Below, in pieces: positions 1 to 9,957 of a stretch of DNA of 64,000 nt. A program made the position numbers and the translations under genes. The stretch is taken from positions 1 to 64,000 of the forward strand of contig QZCP01000701.1 of NCBI GenBank assembly GCA_003956705.1, read 5' to 3'. Each line of letters begins with the position of its first letter. The stretch's first letter is position 1. The notes beneath the pieces were generated by a model. It was not told the origin of the DNA, ran no database searches, and worked only from the letters and a program-made list of their open reading frames with translations. This DNA is from Brevipalpus yothersi. Lineage: Eukaryota; Arthropoda; Arachnida; Trombidiformes; Tenuipalpidae.

Positions 1-55
1 AGGCGCCAGCCAGACTGTCTGCTAGAGTCTTCATCCTTATCTCTATCAGACATCC

Positions 56-69
56 GTTGCCATGGTTAC
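56..69 (+). promoter_or_regulatory. RFX X-box-like imperfect palindrome
   Basis: GTTGCCATGGTTAC matches the RFX/DAF-19 X-box pattern (GTNRCC, two bases, RGYAAC) with one mismatch. It sits 64 bp upstream of the TATA box of the polymerase gene. A perfect version of the motif recurs at 4458. Binding by an RFX factor is inferred from the motif only. Confidence 0.4.
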
Positions 70-132
70 TGAATTCTCTCTGCTCACTCTCACGCTATTT
101 CAGGGGAAGAATTTCATCCCCTCAGGGTAGAG

Positions 133-140
133 TATATAAA
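133..140 (+). promoter_or_regulatory. TATA box of the polymerase gene
   Basis: TATATAAA lies about 115 nt upstream of the polymerase ATG. A start of transcription near 160-166 would give a leader of about 90 nt. The leader holds an upstream ATG at 200 whose short frame runs past the polymerase ATG. It also has a pyrimidine-rich stretch ending in TTTTCAG just before 240 that resembles a splice acceptor, so a 5' UTR intron is possible. Confidence 0.6.
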
Positions 141-255
141 GAGCAGCCCTCATCTGTGACTTGTCATAAGTTTTCTCACTCTCGTGCTTCTCTCATTAAA
201 TGTTCAACTTTTTCAATTTCTTCTTGGGTGTTTTCAGTGAGTGCTCTACACCGCA

Positions 256-3200
256 ATGTCTTCAGGCAACAATCAGCATTGGCGCCGGAGACTTCTAGAT
301 AATTTCTCCTCATCCTCATCATCTAACTCATCAGTTCCTAATGTTTCTTTAGAATTCATTCGTGATGATTCCTTACCTGTGATCACTCGTCGTAGTAACA
401 CATTCAATAGAAGTGAGTCGATTCATCGCTTTCTCATAAGACACAATCTTTCTTTGTGCACAAGTCCTCTTGACGTTGAAATTGATATCGATAGATTCTA
501 CACTAGATTTCTAGATGAAACACTCCGCAATGCAAACCCACGAGATATTTACTCCGTGTATATTTCATCTGAAAGTCTACCACACCCGATTTTCCTCCAT
601 CCTTCTCGCGTAGAAGCTCGTGATAATGAGGCTTTCTTAAACGCTTTGTATGAAGTGAGTCAGTCAAACTCCTCATTTTTGACACATGGTGAATTAACAA
701 TTCAAGTTAACGTCACGAGAAATCTACGCGGTGCCGGTAGGACTTACAAAGCTCCAATATCTAGTGATGAAAAACGAGCAAAGATGAAAGGATCACTAAT
801 TATGATTGATTCTTCCATCGGATACTGTTTTCTACGTGCATTGGCAATATGTATCCATCATAAAGAAATGAAATCATCAGTCACAGCTAGACAGTGGTCT
901 CAAATAAAGATCGATGTATCTAAACAGATGGAACTGGTGGATTTTTTAGTCAGTCAATATGGTATCACTCGCAAAGAAGTTGTTGACTCAGATGACATAC
1001 AGATAATACAGAGAATGATTCCATCTTATCGTATAGTTGTAGTCGATCGTCTCAATTGGCGTAATATAATATTCAACGGCGGTGGGTCAGGTACACCTAT
1101 CTACATAGAGTTTGATTCATGCTCTTCCACCATTGGACATTATAATCCAATACTCAACATGAAGCGATATATAGGTAGAGTTTATTTCTGTGAAAAATGC
1201 CACATTGGATATAAAAATAGACTCCAACATAAGTGCAATGGTTCATGTCGCTATTGTCTGAGTAGTGAGCAGTGCGAGAAAAGTGTGATCAGGACACATT
1301 GTGCTTCATGTAATATCATCTTTCCATCCAATGATTGCTATTTAAAACACAAAGAAAAGAAATTATGTGGACACATAAAAAAGTGTGAAAAATGTCAATC
1401 AGAATGGGTAACGAGATTCAAGCACAACTGTTCATCAACAAGATGTGACAAGTGCAATCTCAATGTTAAGCATAATCACACTTGCTTCATGAAACCACTC
1501 GAAATCAACAAAATGACACAAGAAGATTCCCAAACACGTGTAATGGTTTTCTTCGATATCGAGTGCTATCAGCGTCAACAGCCACTCAGTGAAACCGAAG
1601 AACTGATTCATTGTCCTATGCTGCTCATCTCGAAAACAGTCTGTGACAACTGCATCTCTCTCGAAACATCGGAAAAACTTCAAGACCCCTGCCAGTTCTG
1701 TGGTTCTGGTATACTGAAGTTCTGGGGGCCAGATTGTGTAGAGCATTTCACTGATTATCTCTACAACACGATAGCACCCAAAGTTGAGATTCAGAAGGGG
1801 TCTGTCACAGTGTTTGCGCATAATGGCAAAGGTTATGATTTTCATTTCATCCTCCGAGATCTTTTCAGAAGAGGCTTCTCCTCAACTGATTTGATGATGA
1901 ATGGAAACAAAATAATGCACCTGAGGGCTGGAAATATATCATTTGTTGATTCATTGCTTTTCTTTGGACAAAGTCTTGCCTCACTTCCAAAAGCATTTGG
2001 AATAAGTGATAAAGTAGTGAAAGGTTTTTTTCCTCATCAATTCAACAAGCCTGAAAACTGGTTATATGAGGGACCCTATCCTGATCGAAGTTATTATCAG
2101 CCAGACATGATGAAACAGAATGTTTACGAAGAATTCGATAGATGGTATTCTGAAATGACTGAGAGAGGAGAAATCTTCCGATTCAAAGACGATATGATGA
2201 AATACTGTTTGAATGATGTTGAAATTCTTGCAACTTGTTGCCTCATTTTCAGAGCCAAATTCTTGTCAATGAATGGTTTGGATCCATTCAGTAGATGCTT
2301 CACAATAGCTCAAGTTGGCTTAGAGCTGCTCCGTTGCCTCTATCTCAAGAATGAAATTCTTGGCGTGACCCCGAGTCAGGGGTATAGCAACATCAGAAAA
2401 AGTTCTAGAAAAGGTTTGGCATGGCTTGATTATCAATCAAGGTCTCTCAATGTTGAGATTTTACGTGAATACAAGATTGGTAATCACTATGCTGACGGCT
2501 TCTCGAAGCAATTGAATACTGTTTTCGAGTTCTTTGGCTGCTATTTCCATGGATGTCCACGGTGCTATCCTGATGAGCGGAATGAATATCAAAACTACAT
2601 TAACGATACTCTGAACAATAGGTATCAGAAAGTTCTCGAGAAGTTAGATTTCTACAAAGCCCAAAAGCTGAGCATCACTATGATATGGGAATGTGACCTC
2701 AAATCTGAGTGCATGAAAAATCTAGATTTCCGGAAATACATGCTGGGAAGGATTAGATATTGGAATCTAGTTGATTACTATGGACATGCCGATGTCAAAG
2801 AGTCATTCTTCGGAGGGAGAACCAATAACATCAAGTTCTATCACAAATGCACACCCCATGAAGAGATAAAATACATGGATGTCAATAGTTTATATCCATA
2901 TGTTCTCAAAAACAAGGAGTATCCTATTGGACATCCAATTGTCATCAATGAAAATTTTGATCCATCTCTGAGATCATACTTCGGATTCATCAAGTGCCGA
3001 ATTTTACCTCCAAGAAATCTATATATTCCAATTCTACCAACTCGGATATCGAAGAAACTTGTTTTCACATTGTGCAGAGCGTGTGCAGAGTTAGAAATGT
3101 CTGAATGTAATCACAATGAATTTGAACGATCTCTCAGTGGAACTTGGACCTCTGTTGAACTCCAAGAGGCATTGAATAGTGGCTACAGAATACTGGACTT

Positions 3201-4194
3201 GATTGAGGTTCTCCATTATCCTAAGAAATCAGCATCAATTTTCTCTGGATACATAAACAAGTTCCTAAAAATAAAGCATGAGTCATCAGGATGGCCCCAT
3301 TGGTGTACAGATGAGGCCTCGAAAAAAGCTTTCATCGATGAAGTGAAGACTCGTGAAGGTATTGATCTCGACCCAAATAATATGGTAAAGAACCCAGCCT
3401 TGAGGTTCCTGGCCAAGCTACTGCTGAACTCATTGTGGGGTAAACTGGCTCAAAATCCTGATAAGAAAAGAACGGAGATCATTCACAACTATGACAGTTA
3501 TTTCAAGAAATTGACTGATGATCAAATACAAATCGTTTCTGAAGTTATGGTAAATGACAACACTTTGATTCTCCAATACAAAAACAAGGAGGAAACCTTG
3601 GAATACGGTCCGAATACTTCTCTAGCTGTTGCATCATTCGTGACATCTTATGCTCGATTAGAATTGTACAACCATATGAAACAAGTGGAGACTATCAGGC
3701 AAGGCTCATTGTTGTATTTTGATACCGACTCAATCATCTATTATCGCGATAAAAATGACCAAAAAGTTGAATGTGGAGATCATCTCGGTGAACTGAAAGA
3801 CGAGATCTGTGCTGATTATGGACCAAATGCAGCTATTGAAGAATTTGTCACTTGTGGTCCTAAAAACTATGCCTACAAGGTTAGATTAGCAGATGGTCAG
3901 ACTAGAACCACAATCAAGACCAAAGGTATTACCTTAAACAAGGCAACATTGCAACTCATCAATTATGAATTCATGCTTGATGCAGCGAAAAAGTATTGTT
4001 CGGAGACAGATAATGACGAGAGAGTTGCTAAAGTACCACAATTCAATATCCATTCAGACAGTCATCATAATCTTCAGACTAAATATTTTTCAAAAGCTTA
4101 CAAAGTAGTCTCTAAGAAAAGAATAGTTTATAATAATTCTACTTTTCCTTATGGCTTTAAAGGGGATCGAACGAAATACTCCTGTTTATTTTGA
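256..4194 (+). CDS. Protein-primed family B DNA polymerase (Polinton/Maverick or adintovirus-like)
   Basis: Single uninterrupted frame of 1312 aa from the ATG at 256; an upstream GTG at 241 is also in frame but ATG is preferred. All polymerase and proofreading motifs are visible: Exo I FFDIEC (about residue 432), Exo II HNGKGYDFHF (about 522), Exo III YCLNDVEIL (about 650), motif A MDVNSLYP (about 874), motif B KLLLNSLWGK (about 1055), motif C YFDTDS (about 1154) and a KxY motif in GPKNYAYK. A Cys/His-rich region at about residues 313-410 precedes the exonuclease, as is known for Polinton and adintovirus polymerases. The family copies linear DNA using a terminal protein as primer. No stop or frameshift breaks the frame, so the copy is young or under selection. 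No integrase, ATPase, protease or capsid gene is visible in the window; partners could lie left of position 1. Could also be a solo domesticated polymerase. Confidence 0.93.
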   Translation: MSSGNNQHWRRRLLDNFSSSSSSNSSVPNVSLEFIRDDSLPVITRRSNTFNRSESIHRFLIRHNLSLCTSPLDVEIDIDRFYTRFLDETLRNANPRDIYSVYISSESLPHPIFLHPSRVEARDNEAFLNALYEVSQSNSSFLTHGELTIQVNVTRNLRGAGRTYKAPISSDEKRAKMKGSLIMIDSSIGYCFLRALAICIHHKEMKSSVTARQWSQIKIDVSKQMELVDFLVSQYGITRKEVVDSDDIQIIQRMIPSYRIVVVDRLNWRNIIFNGGGSGTPIYIEFDSCSSTIGHYNPILNMKRYIGRVYFCEKCHIGYKNRLQHKCNGSCRYCLSSEQCEKSVIRTHCASCNIIFPSNDCYLKHKEKKLCGHIKKCEKCQSEWVTRFKHNCSSTRCDKCNLNVKHNHTCFMKPLEINKMTQEDSQTRVMVFFDIECYQRQQPLSETEELIHCPMLLISKTVCDNCISLETSEKLQDPCQFCGSGILKFWGPDCVEHFTDYLYNTIAPKVEIQKGSVTVFAHNGKGYDFHFILRDLFRRGFSSTDLMMNGNKIMHLRAGNISFVDSLLFFGQSLASLPKAFGISDKVVKGFFPHQFNKPENWLYEGPYPDRSYYQPDMMKQNVYEEFDRWYSEMTERGEIFRFKDDMMKYCLNDVEILATCCLIFRAKFLSMNGLDPFSRCFTIAQVGLELLRCLYLKNEILGVTPSQGYSNIRKSSRKGLAWLDYQSRSLNVEILREYKIGNHYADGFSKQLNTVFEFFGCYFHGCPRCYPDERNEYQNYINDTLNNRYQKVLEKLDFYKAQKLSITMIWECDLKSECMKNLDFRKYMLGRIRYWNLVDYYGHADVKESFFGGRTNNIKFYHKCTPHEEIKYMDVNSLYPYVLKNKEYPIGHPIVINENFDPSLRSYFGFIKCRILPPRNLYIPILPTRISKKLVFTLCRACAELEMSECNHNEFERSLSGTWTSVELQEALNSGYRILDLIEVLHYPKKSASIFSGYINKFLKIKHESSGWPHWCTDEASKKAFIDEVKTREGIDLDPNNMVKNPALRFLAKLLLNSLWGKLAQNPDKKRTEIIHNYDSYFKKLTDDQIQIVSEVMVNDNTLILQYKNKEETLEYGPNTSLAVASFVTSYARLELYNHMKQVETIRQGSLLYFDTDSIIYYRDKNDQKVECGDHLGELKDEICADYGPNAAIEEFVTCGPKNYAYKVRLADGQTRTTIKTKGITLNKATLQLINYEFMLDAAKKYCSETDNDERVAKVPQFNIHSDSHHNLQTKYFSKAYKVVSKKRIVYNNSTFPYGFKGDRTKYSCLF

Positions 4195-4237
4195 TCAATA
4201 TTGATTTTTCCCACCGAATCTGATCTCAAAACAGAGA

Positions 4238-4243
4238 AATAAA
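4238..4243 (+). terminator. Poly(A) signal of the polymerase gene
   Basis: AATAAA occurs 44 nt after the stop codon of the polymerase, the expected place for a cleavage and polyadenylation signal. Confidence 0.5.
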
Positions 4244-4323
4244 AATGAATCAATGCCATTTAAACCAATTTCATTAAGACTTCATTCTTCCGTTACTCAG
4301 AACAGATGGTAAGTTTGGTAAAG

Positions 4324-4348
4324 TTAGGTTAGGTTAGGTTAGGTTAGA
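4324..4348 (+). repeat. Short TTAGG tandem tract
   Basis: Four exact TTAGG units and a fifth with one change. TTAGG is the ancestral arthropod telomere repeat. The tract lies 130 bp beyond the polymerase stop and could mark a repaired break or the edge of an insertion. Confidence 0.7.
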
Positions 4349-4457
4349 TTCATTCATTTATTGGATGCAAATTGAAGTTGACTATCCTACAGTGGAAAAT
4401 TCACCCTCTATTACAGGGGATGGCAATATGGGGGTAATCAGCTGAGAGGAGCAGAAT

Positions 4458-4471
4458 GTTACCATGGTAAC
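4458..4471 (+). promoter_or_regulatory. Perfect RFX X-box palindrome
   Basis: GTTACCATGGTAAC is a perfect 14-bp palindrome and fits the X-box consensus at every fixed position. It is followed by TTTCAGGGGGAA (about 4474) and a TATATAA at 4602. This is the same order as X-box, TTTCAGGGGAA (98) and TATATAAA (133) upstream of the polymerase, so the two stretches look like copies of one promoter. Confidence 0.45.
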
Positions 4472-4501
4472 GTTTCAGGGGGAAAAGAGGGGGAAAAAGT
4501 C

Positions 4502-4588
4502 AAAAAGTGACCCTCTATGGGTAAAAAAGTGACCCTCCATGAGTAAAGTGACCCTCTCCAGCAGGGAGAAGTTAGAAAGTGACCCACT
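4502..4588 (+). repeat. Irregular tandem repeat with AAAGTGACCC core
   Basis: AAAGTGACCCTC or a close variant occurs four times (about 4504, 4526, 4546 and 4577), spaced about 20-31 nt. The array lies between the X-box palindrome at 4458 and the TATA box at 4602, so it may be a group of protein-binding sites or a small minisatellite. Confidence 0.55.
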
Positions 4589-4601
4589 TACTACTATTGA
4601 G

Positions 4602-4608
4602 TATATAA
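4602..4608 (+). promoter_or_regulatory. TATA box of a second, orphan promoter copy
   Basis: GAGTATATAATG resembles GAGTATATAAAG in front of the polymerase gene. No open frame of useful length follows up to 6 kb, so this is either a remnant of a neighbouring gene of the element or part of a repeated end of it. Another TATATATA occurs near 4829, followed by TCAGTT, an arthropod initiator-like sequence. Confidence 0.35.
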
Positions 4609-6232
4609 TGCTGAATATCCCCACCCCCCTCGAAAAATGGCCATTATGGTCGTCTCAGCATAAATCAGCTCGATTTTTCCAACTGGGAAGAAAAGCAAGG
4701 GATTAAATATTATTTCAAGATTGTCAATGGATATCAGCTTTTTTCTCTTGCCCGATTATCAAAAATGATATGAATCCTATTCTCTCGAAATTCGTTCTAA
4801 ATTCAGCCCATGGCCCTGAATGAATTGATATATATAGAGCTCAATCAGTTAATCATCGATCTTCTAGATAAACTTCTTTCTTCATAAGCTCAAGAGAACC
4901 CCATTGCAAAACTTTTTTCCGAATAAAACTTTATACTCACCAATGGCATCCTCCATTGACTAAACATGTAAAAACTATCACAAGAAAGCTAGCCAGTTGA
5001 ATGAAAAAGACGGACCAAACATTCCATGAGGTGTACTACAGTCAATACTTTTTACAATAAATCAGCTCAGATCGATGACGATCCTCAATTAATGTCTACT
5101 AAATTTTTTAGGTAAATCATCAGATGAAATTGTGTGTGTGTTATTCTTGCTATCGTAATCGTGCTCATTCTCTGCGCTTGAGGGTCACATTATTTGACAT
5201 GATCTCATCAGTACTCTATGTGGCTACAAATTGATTAAATTGACTTCGTTCTGTCGTTCATCAATACCTTGGATATCGATATCAGGAACTGAAGCAAAGA
5301 AGGAAAAGTGAGAATAAAGTTAGTGCCCTCTTACTCCATAAATCTAGCATGTTGATACTATGCCATGATTTGTATTTCTATTTCTGCTAAGCACTGCCAT
5401 TGAACGAGGAGATATAGTGGTGGGGTTTGGCTGGACTGCATGTATCTTTTCCTGTAATGTTGAACGTCATTCTAAATGATCTTTGAGCAATCAACATAGT
5501 TCATTCAAAATCAGAGAAAGATTGGTTTCAGGACATGTATTGACCGGATGTTTCAATCTTGGCACTCATTCTATTGACTAGAGAGCTCGTCAGATATAGC
5601 CAACCGCTTCTTAACCAACTCTCATCTTATTGTCATTGGAAGAGTAGTGATCTAGGGCCTCACAAACATCATGTTTTTTATAAAAAGGCATACAACTTGC
5701 ATTCTCGCTTACTTGTTTAGTTCGTACGGATAAATGGATTCCTTTATCTGACTCCCATCTATCCTCTCATGGACACCGTCTTTTCCATGGACTCAATTAA
5801 TCTGATAAATCTCACTGGTCAACGAACTCATACTGATACCCCATCGAATGTTGCATTGCTATTCATGATCGATTGAGGGCTTGCCTTCTCTGGTTTGAAA
5901 AGTTGTATGTTAGATTCATGTACTTTGGTAATGTCTCAATTTGTCTCAACTCTCAGTACTAATTTTCACACAAGATCCTTTTGTGTGGCCATCCATAGAG
6001 AGTGGAGATCCATGTGCTCAGGTTGAGTGAATTGTCATTCGGTTAGTGAGTATCCAATAATCTGATATTTATAACCAACTTCAGAATGCTCTGCTTTGAT
6101 TTTCTGGTTCATTCGAAGATTACCGAGTGGATTAAGGGAAAATTTTCACATTCTTACTCAGAATCTTGCTTTGTAGGGGGAAGCTCTGTTTGCGTTTGCA
6201 GATCAGTCAACACACCATTTTTGATAAGTCTG
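4609..6232. other. Non-coding stretch right of the polymerase element
   Basis: No frame with coding character was found on either strand. The part up to about 4.9 kb carries TATA-like sequences and probably belongs to the viral or transposon element; where that element ends could not be seen. The rest looks like ordinary AT-rich intergenic DNA. Confidence 0.5.
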
Positions 6233-6238
6233 TTTATT
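6233..6238 (-). terminator. Poly(A) signal of the cystathionine gamma-lyase gene
   Basis: AATAAA on the minus strand, about 30 nt after the stop codon at 6269. Confidence 0.5.
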
Positions 6239-6268
6239 TTTAGAACATACCTGAGACGAGCATTGAGC

Positions 6269-8167
6269 TTAGTCAGCTTTCTTGAATGCTTGCTCAAGAT
6301 CTGCAATCAAGTCACCAGCGTGCTCAACACCAATTGACAGTCGGATTAAAGTATCTGTGATACCAAGTTTCAATCGTTCTTCCAGAGGTATAGATGAATG
6401 TGTCATTATAGAGGGAATTTCAGCGAGTGACTGCACAGCCCCCAAGCTTTCAGCGAGAGAAAATATTTTCAAATTTTTCAGAAACTCGGAGGCTTGTTCT
6501 CTTGAACCTTTCAAATCGAACGACAGCACACCTGTTGACCCATAGGTCTGTCTTTTTGCAAGTTGAAACTGTGGATGTGATTCAAGTGCAGGGTGATAAA
6601 CCTTTAAGACTTTTGGGTGAGCTTCCAAAAATTCTGCAATTCTGAGTGCACTCTCTTGATGCCTTTCCATTCTTAAATGGAGAGTTTTCAGTCCACGATT
6701 TGCCAAAAAGCAATCGAATACCGAGGGTACTGAACCAAGAGCTATTCAATGATGCAAAAGAGTTGAAATTTTAAATCACATACGTGTACTGAATGCATAA
6801 AAAGGTTTCAAACTCTCCAGAGGAGAAGAGGATTGAATGATGGGATGCTTGTGAATATTCATATCAATCCAAATAATCAACTTACAAAGTTGGAAGAACG
6901 ATACTTTTTGAGCTATTTGTTCATTGTTTGTTACAATCGCTCCCATGACAAGATCTGAATGACCGTTCATATATTTTGTCATCGAATACATGACTAAATC
7001 AGCACCAAGATTCAGAGGTTTTTGGAAAATAGGTGTCATGAAAGTGTTATCAATGGCCAGAATGATTTTTGGGTCTCTTTTCTCTTGTTGAATGAGATCA
7101 GCAATCGCTCGAATGTCAGCCAATTGTAGTGTTGGATTGGATGGTGTTTCTATCCAAATCAATTTTGTTTCTGGTTTCAGGGCCTTTTCAATATTCTTCA
7201 CATCTCTCATGTCAACGAACGATGTTTTTATACCCATAAATGAGGCTGAATGAGTTAATAGACGCATTGTACCACCATAAACTTCCTGACCACAGATGAT
7301 ATGATCACCAGAATGGAGTAGATACGTGACTGTATTCAAGGCTGCGAGTCCAGAGCTGAAGCAGTATGCTAATTTGGAAAAAAAGTTTATCATCTAAAAC
7401 GACGGACACATTGAATCATTTGAACCGTATGCTGAAATTTTCAACATTTCTGCTTGCTCATCACTGACAATGATTAAGAATGACAAGTTCTTTTACACGA
7501 GCATTTTAAATGAGCCTCGCAAGATAGAGCCTAGAATTTTCAGACAAGAATTGAGTCATCTTTTCTGTTACTATTGAATTTCCTCCATTCTAATCGAAAT
7601 TAGTTTTAACAATGCTTTCCAGTTTGTCTATGTTATATGAGATTTTGTCATTAAAAATAATTACGAGTAGATAAGTTTGTAAAGAGTAGATGGGAACGGA
7701 AACCTTTTCCATCGTGAAGTAGGAACAAGGAACAAGCTTGGAGGTTATAAAGATCAACTCCTATGACATCGTTCTCAACAGGATTTCTTCAACTTATATT
7801 AACGCAATGATGCATGATTCCCGAAGGATCTGAACGATACTCACCAAATTTTGCATCATCAAGAGATGCCAGACATTTTTCGAGACAAGTTCTTGTTGGA
7901 TTACCATCGCTCGAATAGCAATAGCTCTAAAGATTGTTTTGATGAGAAAATAGTAGAATCAATTGAAAGATTCTGGCTTCATCGGAATGACCGGACATCA
8001 CATCAACTCACCACAGGCTCACCTGGACTAGGCTGTTGATAAGTTGTCGAACAAACAATGGGTGGAATAATCTCACGATCCGTCCATTGAAGTGGATTCT
8101 GACCCACATGTACTAGACGAGTGGCCAGATGTAAATTAGCCAAATTTTCATTCCTATCATTTGCCAT
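6269..8167 (-). CDS. CTH: Cystathionine gamma-lyase
   Basis: PLP enzyme of transsulfuration that splits cystathionine into cysteine, 2-oxobutyrate and ammonia, and can make hydrogen sulfide; cytosolic tetramer in the family. Four exons join in phase: 8167-8012, 7926-7845, 7368-6886 and 6741-6269, giving 397 aa (human enzyme 405). The start MANDRNENLANL closely resembles the vertebrate N-terminus. SGNPTR-like DGNPTR and the FSSGLAA segment come from exons 2 and 3. The PLP lysine is in MTKYMNGHSD at about residue 211. The C-terminus has SLGSVPSVFDC and IRLSIGVEH. Exon 1 to 2 requires the donor at 8011-8010, since the nearer GT at 8022 breaks phase. Introns are 85, 476 and 144 nt. No lesion is visible. 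Confidence 0.94.
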
Positions 8168-8585
8168 ATTGTTGCATATACCAGGAAAACGATTATATTT
8201 GAAATAATTGAAAAAAAATAGAAACTATAAAAAAATTTGATTCCACTTCAACCTTTCCACAACGAAACGTATCACAAAACTATATCGTAACGTCAATGTT
8301 CATGCAAGAGAGCAAAACCTTTTATATCATACATCAGATGACGTTACAAGCCATGAAGGTCGATTGTGTCGCTCTTAAATTAGTGTACTACTGCAAAAGC
8401 TGTATCCTACTGTAGGCTGCCTAGTTTCCAGAGTTTATCCAACACTTGATACACAATTAATAGATAAATTGATTGACAAATTGTAGCTAATGGATAGAAT
8501 TTTTTTCCCAAATTTTTACATCTCACAGTTGCTGTGGTGATAATAGTACCACAAATAGTAACCCCAGTGAAATGATGGAACTTTG

Positions 8586-8640
8586 ACCCTTCTTAGGGTG
8601 ACTCGACAAGCGAGTTAGTTCACAATTCGTGAACTAACTC
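8586..8640. repeat. Two adjacent perfect hairpins
   Basis: ACCCT-TCTT-AGGGT (5-bp stem) is followed 12 nt later by a perfect 12-bp inverted repeat at 8612-8623 and 8629-8640, GAGTTAGTTCAC against GTGAACTAACTC, with the 5-nt loop AATTC. It lies in intergenic DNA. The stem is too short for a typical microRNA precursor. Confidence 0.6.
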
Positions 8641-8885
8641 TTCCGAGCTTCTGTGGTGATGAGTCGATCAATAGTTGCCAAAATTTGAGACATTATCTTC
8701 AATACTTCTTATGAAACTCTTATCTCTATGGCTTTCTCTGATAAGTATTGTGATGAGTAAAGAGCCACGAGGATGACAACATCTCGTGAGCAAAAGTAAC
8801 ACACAGTCCTGATTTCCTTAAACAAACTTTTCTCTTACCTAACTAGGTTCGTATTAGTTTCACATTCTAATAGTTTGCCTATGAA

Positions 8886-9125
8886 CTAAGATTTGTCTTC
8901 GTGTGGCCCATTTATCCACCAGACCAAGCGAATTCGTTGACACAGTGTTAGCAGACTATCCTCTGTACTTTGGCCCCAATAGATTGGGTGTTGTATTTGA
9001 GCCTCTCTCGTTGGTGAGTATATTGTTGATTCACTTGTTGATTGGCTTACGATTCGGTTAATGCAAACGTGATAAACGAGTATCAAGATTCGGCAGAACA
9101 TCAAGATCCTCTTCGATCGATTCAT
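8886..9125 (-). CDS. Possible small secreted or membrane protein (weak)
   Basis: Frame of 79 aa with an ATG and a hydrophobic stretch near the start (ILMFCRILILVYHVC) after basic residues, like a signal sequence. TTTATAAATA occurs upstream on the same strand near 9200. No family is recognised and there is no splice or homology support, so this may be a chance frame. Confidence 0.2.
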   Translation of the reverse strand: MNRSKRILMFCRILILVYHVCINRIVSQSTSESTIYSPTREAQIQHPIYWGQSTEDSLLTLCQRIRLVWWINGPHEDKS

Positions 9126-9389
9126 GGCAAAAGAAACACATAAATTTGACCATATTTCTTTTTTCCAATTTATAATAATTTACAATATTTATAAAGCCCA
9201 TATACCAGGTAGTGGGTGTAATAGTAAGTTTTTTCTATCATCTTCCTACCAGAATCACTTTCTTTACATAGAATCAGTATATTTGCTCTTCCATCTTCTG
9301 ATGAATGAAATAATTGATGATAATCTTTTCCGCAAGCCACTAAGCCATAGGATCTTTCACCTCTGAATTGTAATCCAGCCACAGGATAA

Positions 9390-9414
9390 ATTATCGATGG
9401 TTACGATCGATAAT
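9390..9414. repeat. Short inverted repeat
   Basis: ATTATCGA and TCGATAAT form a perfect 8-bp stem around 9 nt. It lies in intergenic DNA with no known function. Confidence 0.4.
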
Positions 9415-9957
9415 CTTGGCTCTGATCGGCTCTCTCATTATCTTATTATTATGAACGGGCATTTTGGAAAATATTCAAAAATTGCCAATAGTTAGTTAAT
9501 CAGATGATAAGAGCCTGTCCTCATAGACAGTTACGAATATTGATAAATATATTAAAATTATCTCTCTTCTCAACAAGAGAAATAAGAATTTATATAATTT
9601 CAACTCAAATACATGTGTTTTTTTTATTTGAGAACAGTTCACATCGAGGAAGAACTATCTGAATAATCTTGAGAAATTTTGAACAAAAATTCATCAAATT
9701 TCTTGAGTTTTTGAATGTTAAGTGAATTTGGTAACTATCAGTACATCGTTGAATCTCGTGTTGGTATTCAGATTAGAGTGAAATTATCAAACATCTAGAT
9801 CATTGTTTCCATCGACGATTGAGGCGGTTCTCAACTCCAGACCAGCGTAGAATAATCAGATCAAAAGATTGTCAGTAATACTTTTTCATGTCAATTGTCA
9901 ACAAGTTCTTTGTTTTGGATTAGTTTTCGACTCTGGTGAATTGTAAAAACATCATAA

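Larger units (their letters stand above)
8168..9957. other. Intergenic region between CTH and the Dok-like gene
   Basis: No conserved gene is recognised. It holds two small hairpins near 8.6 kb, an inverted repeat at 9390-9414 and a weak minus-strand ORF at 9125-8886 with a hydrophobic start. The last 200-300 bp should contain the promoter and 5' UTR of the Dok-like gene; no clear TATA box was seen there. Confidence 0.5.

Noticed and set aside
1435..1845. Minus-strand frame inside the polymerase gene
   Set aside because: Antisense shadow of a clearly coding frame; no domain.
4609..6232. Search for further viral or transposon genes right of the polymerase
   Set aside because: No integrase, ATPase, protease or capsid-like frame was found on either strand.
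8021..8022. Alternative splice donor for CTH exon 1
   Set aside because: It breaks the reading phase with exon 2; the donor at 8011-8010 keeps phase and the conserved PGEP-like segment.
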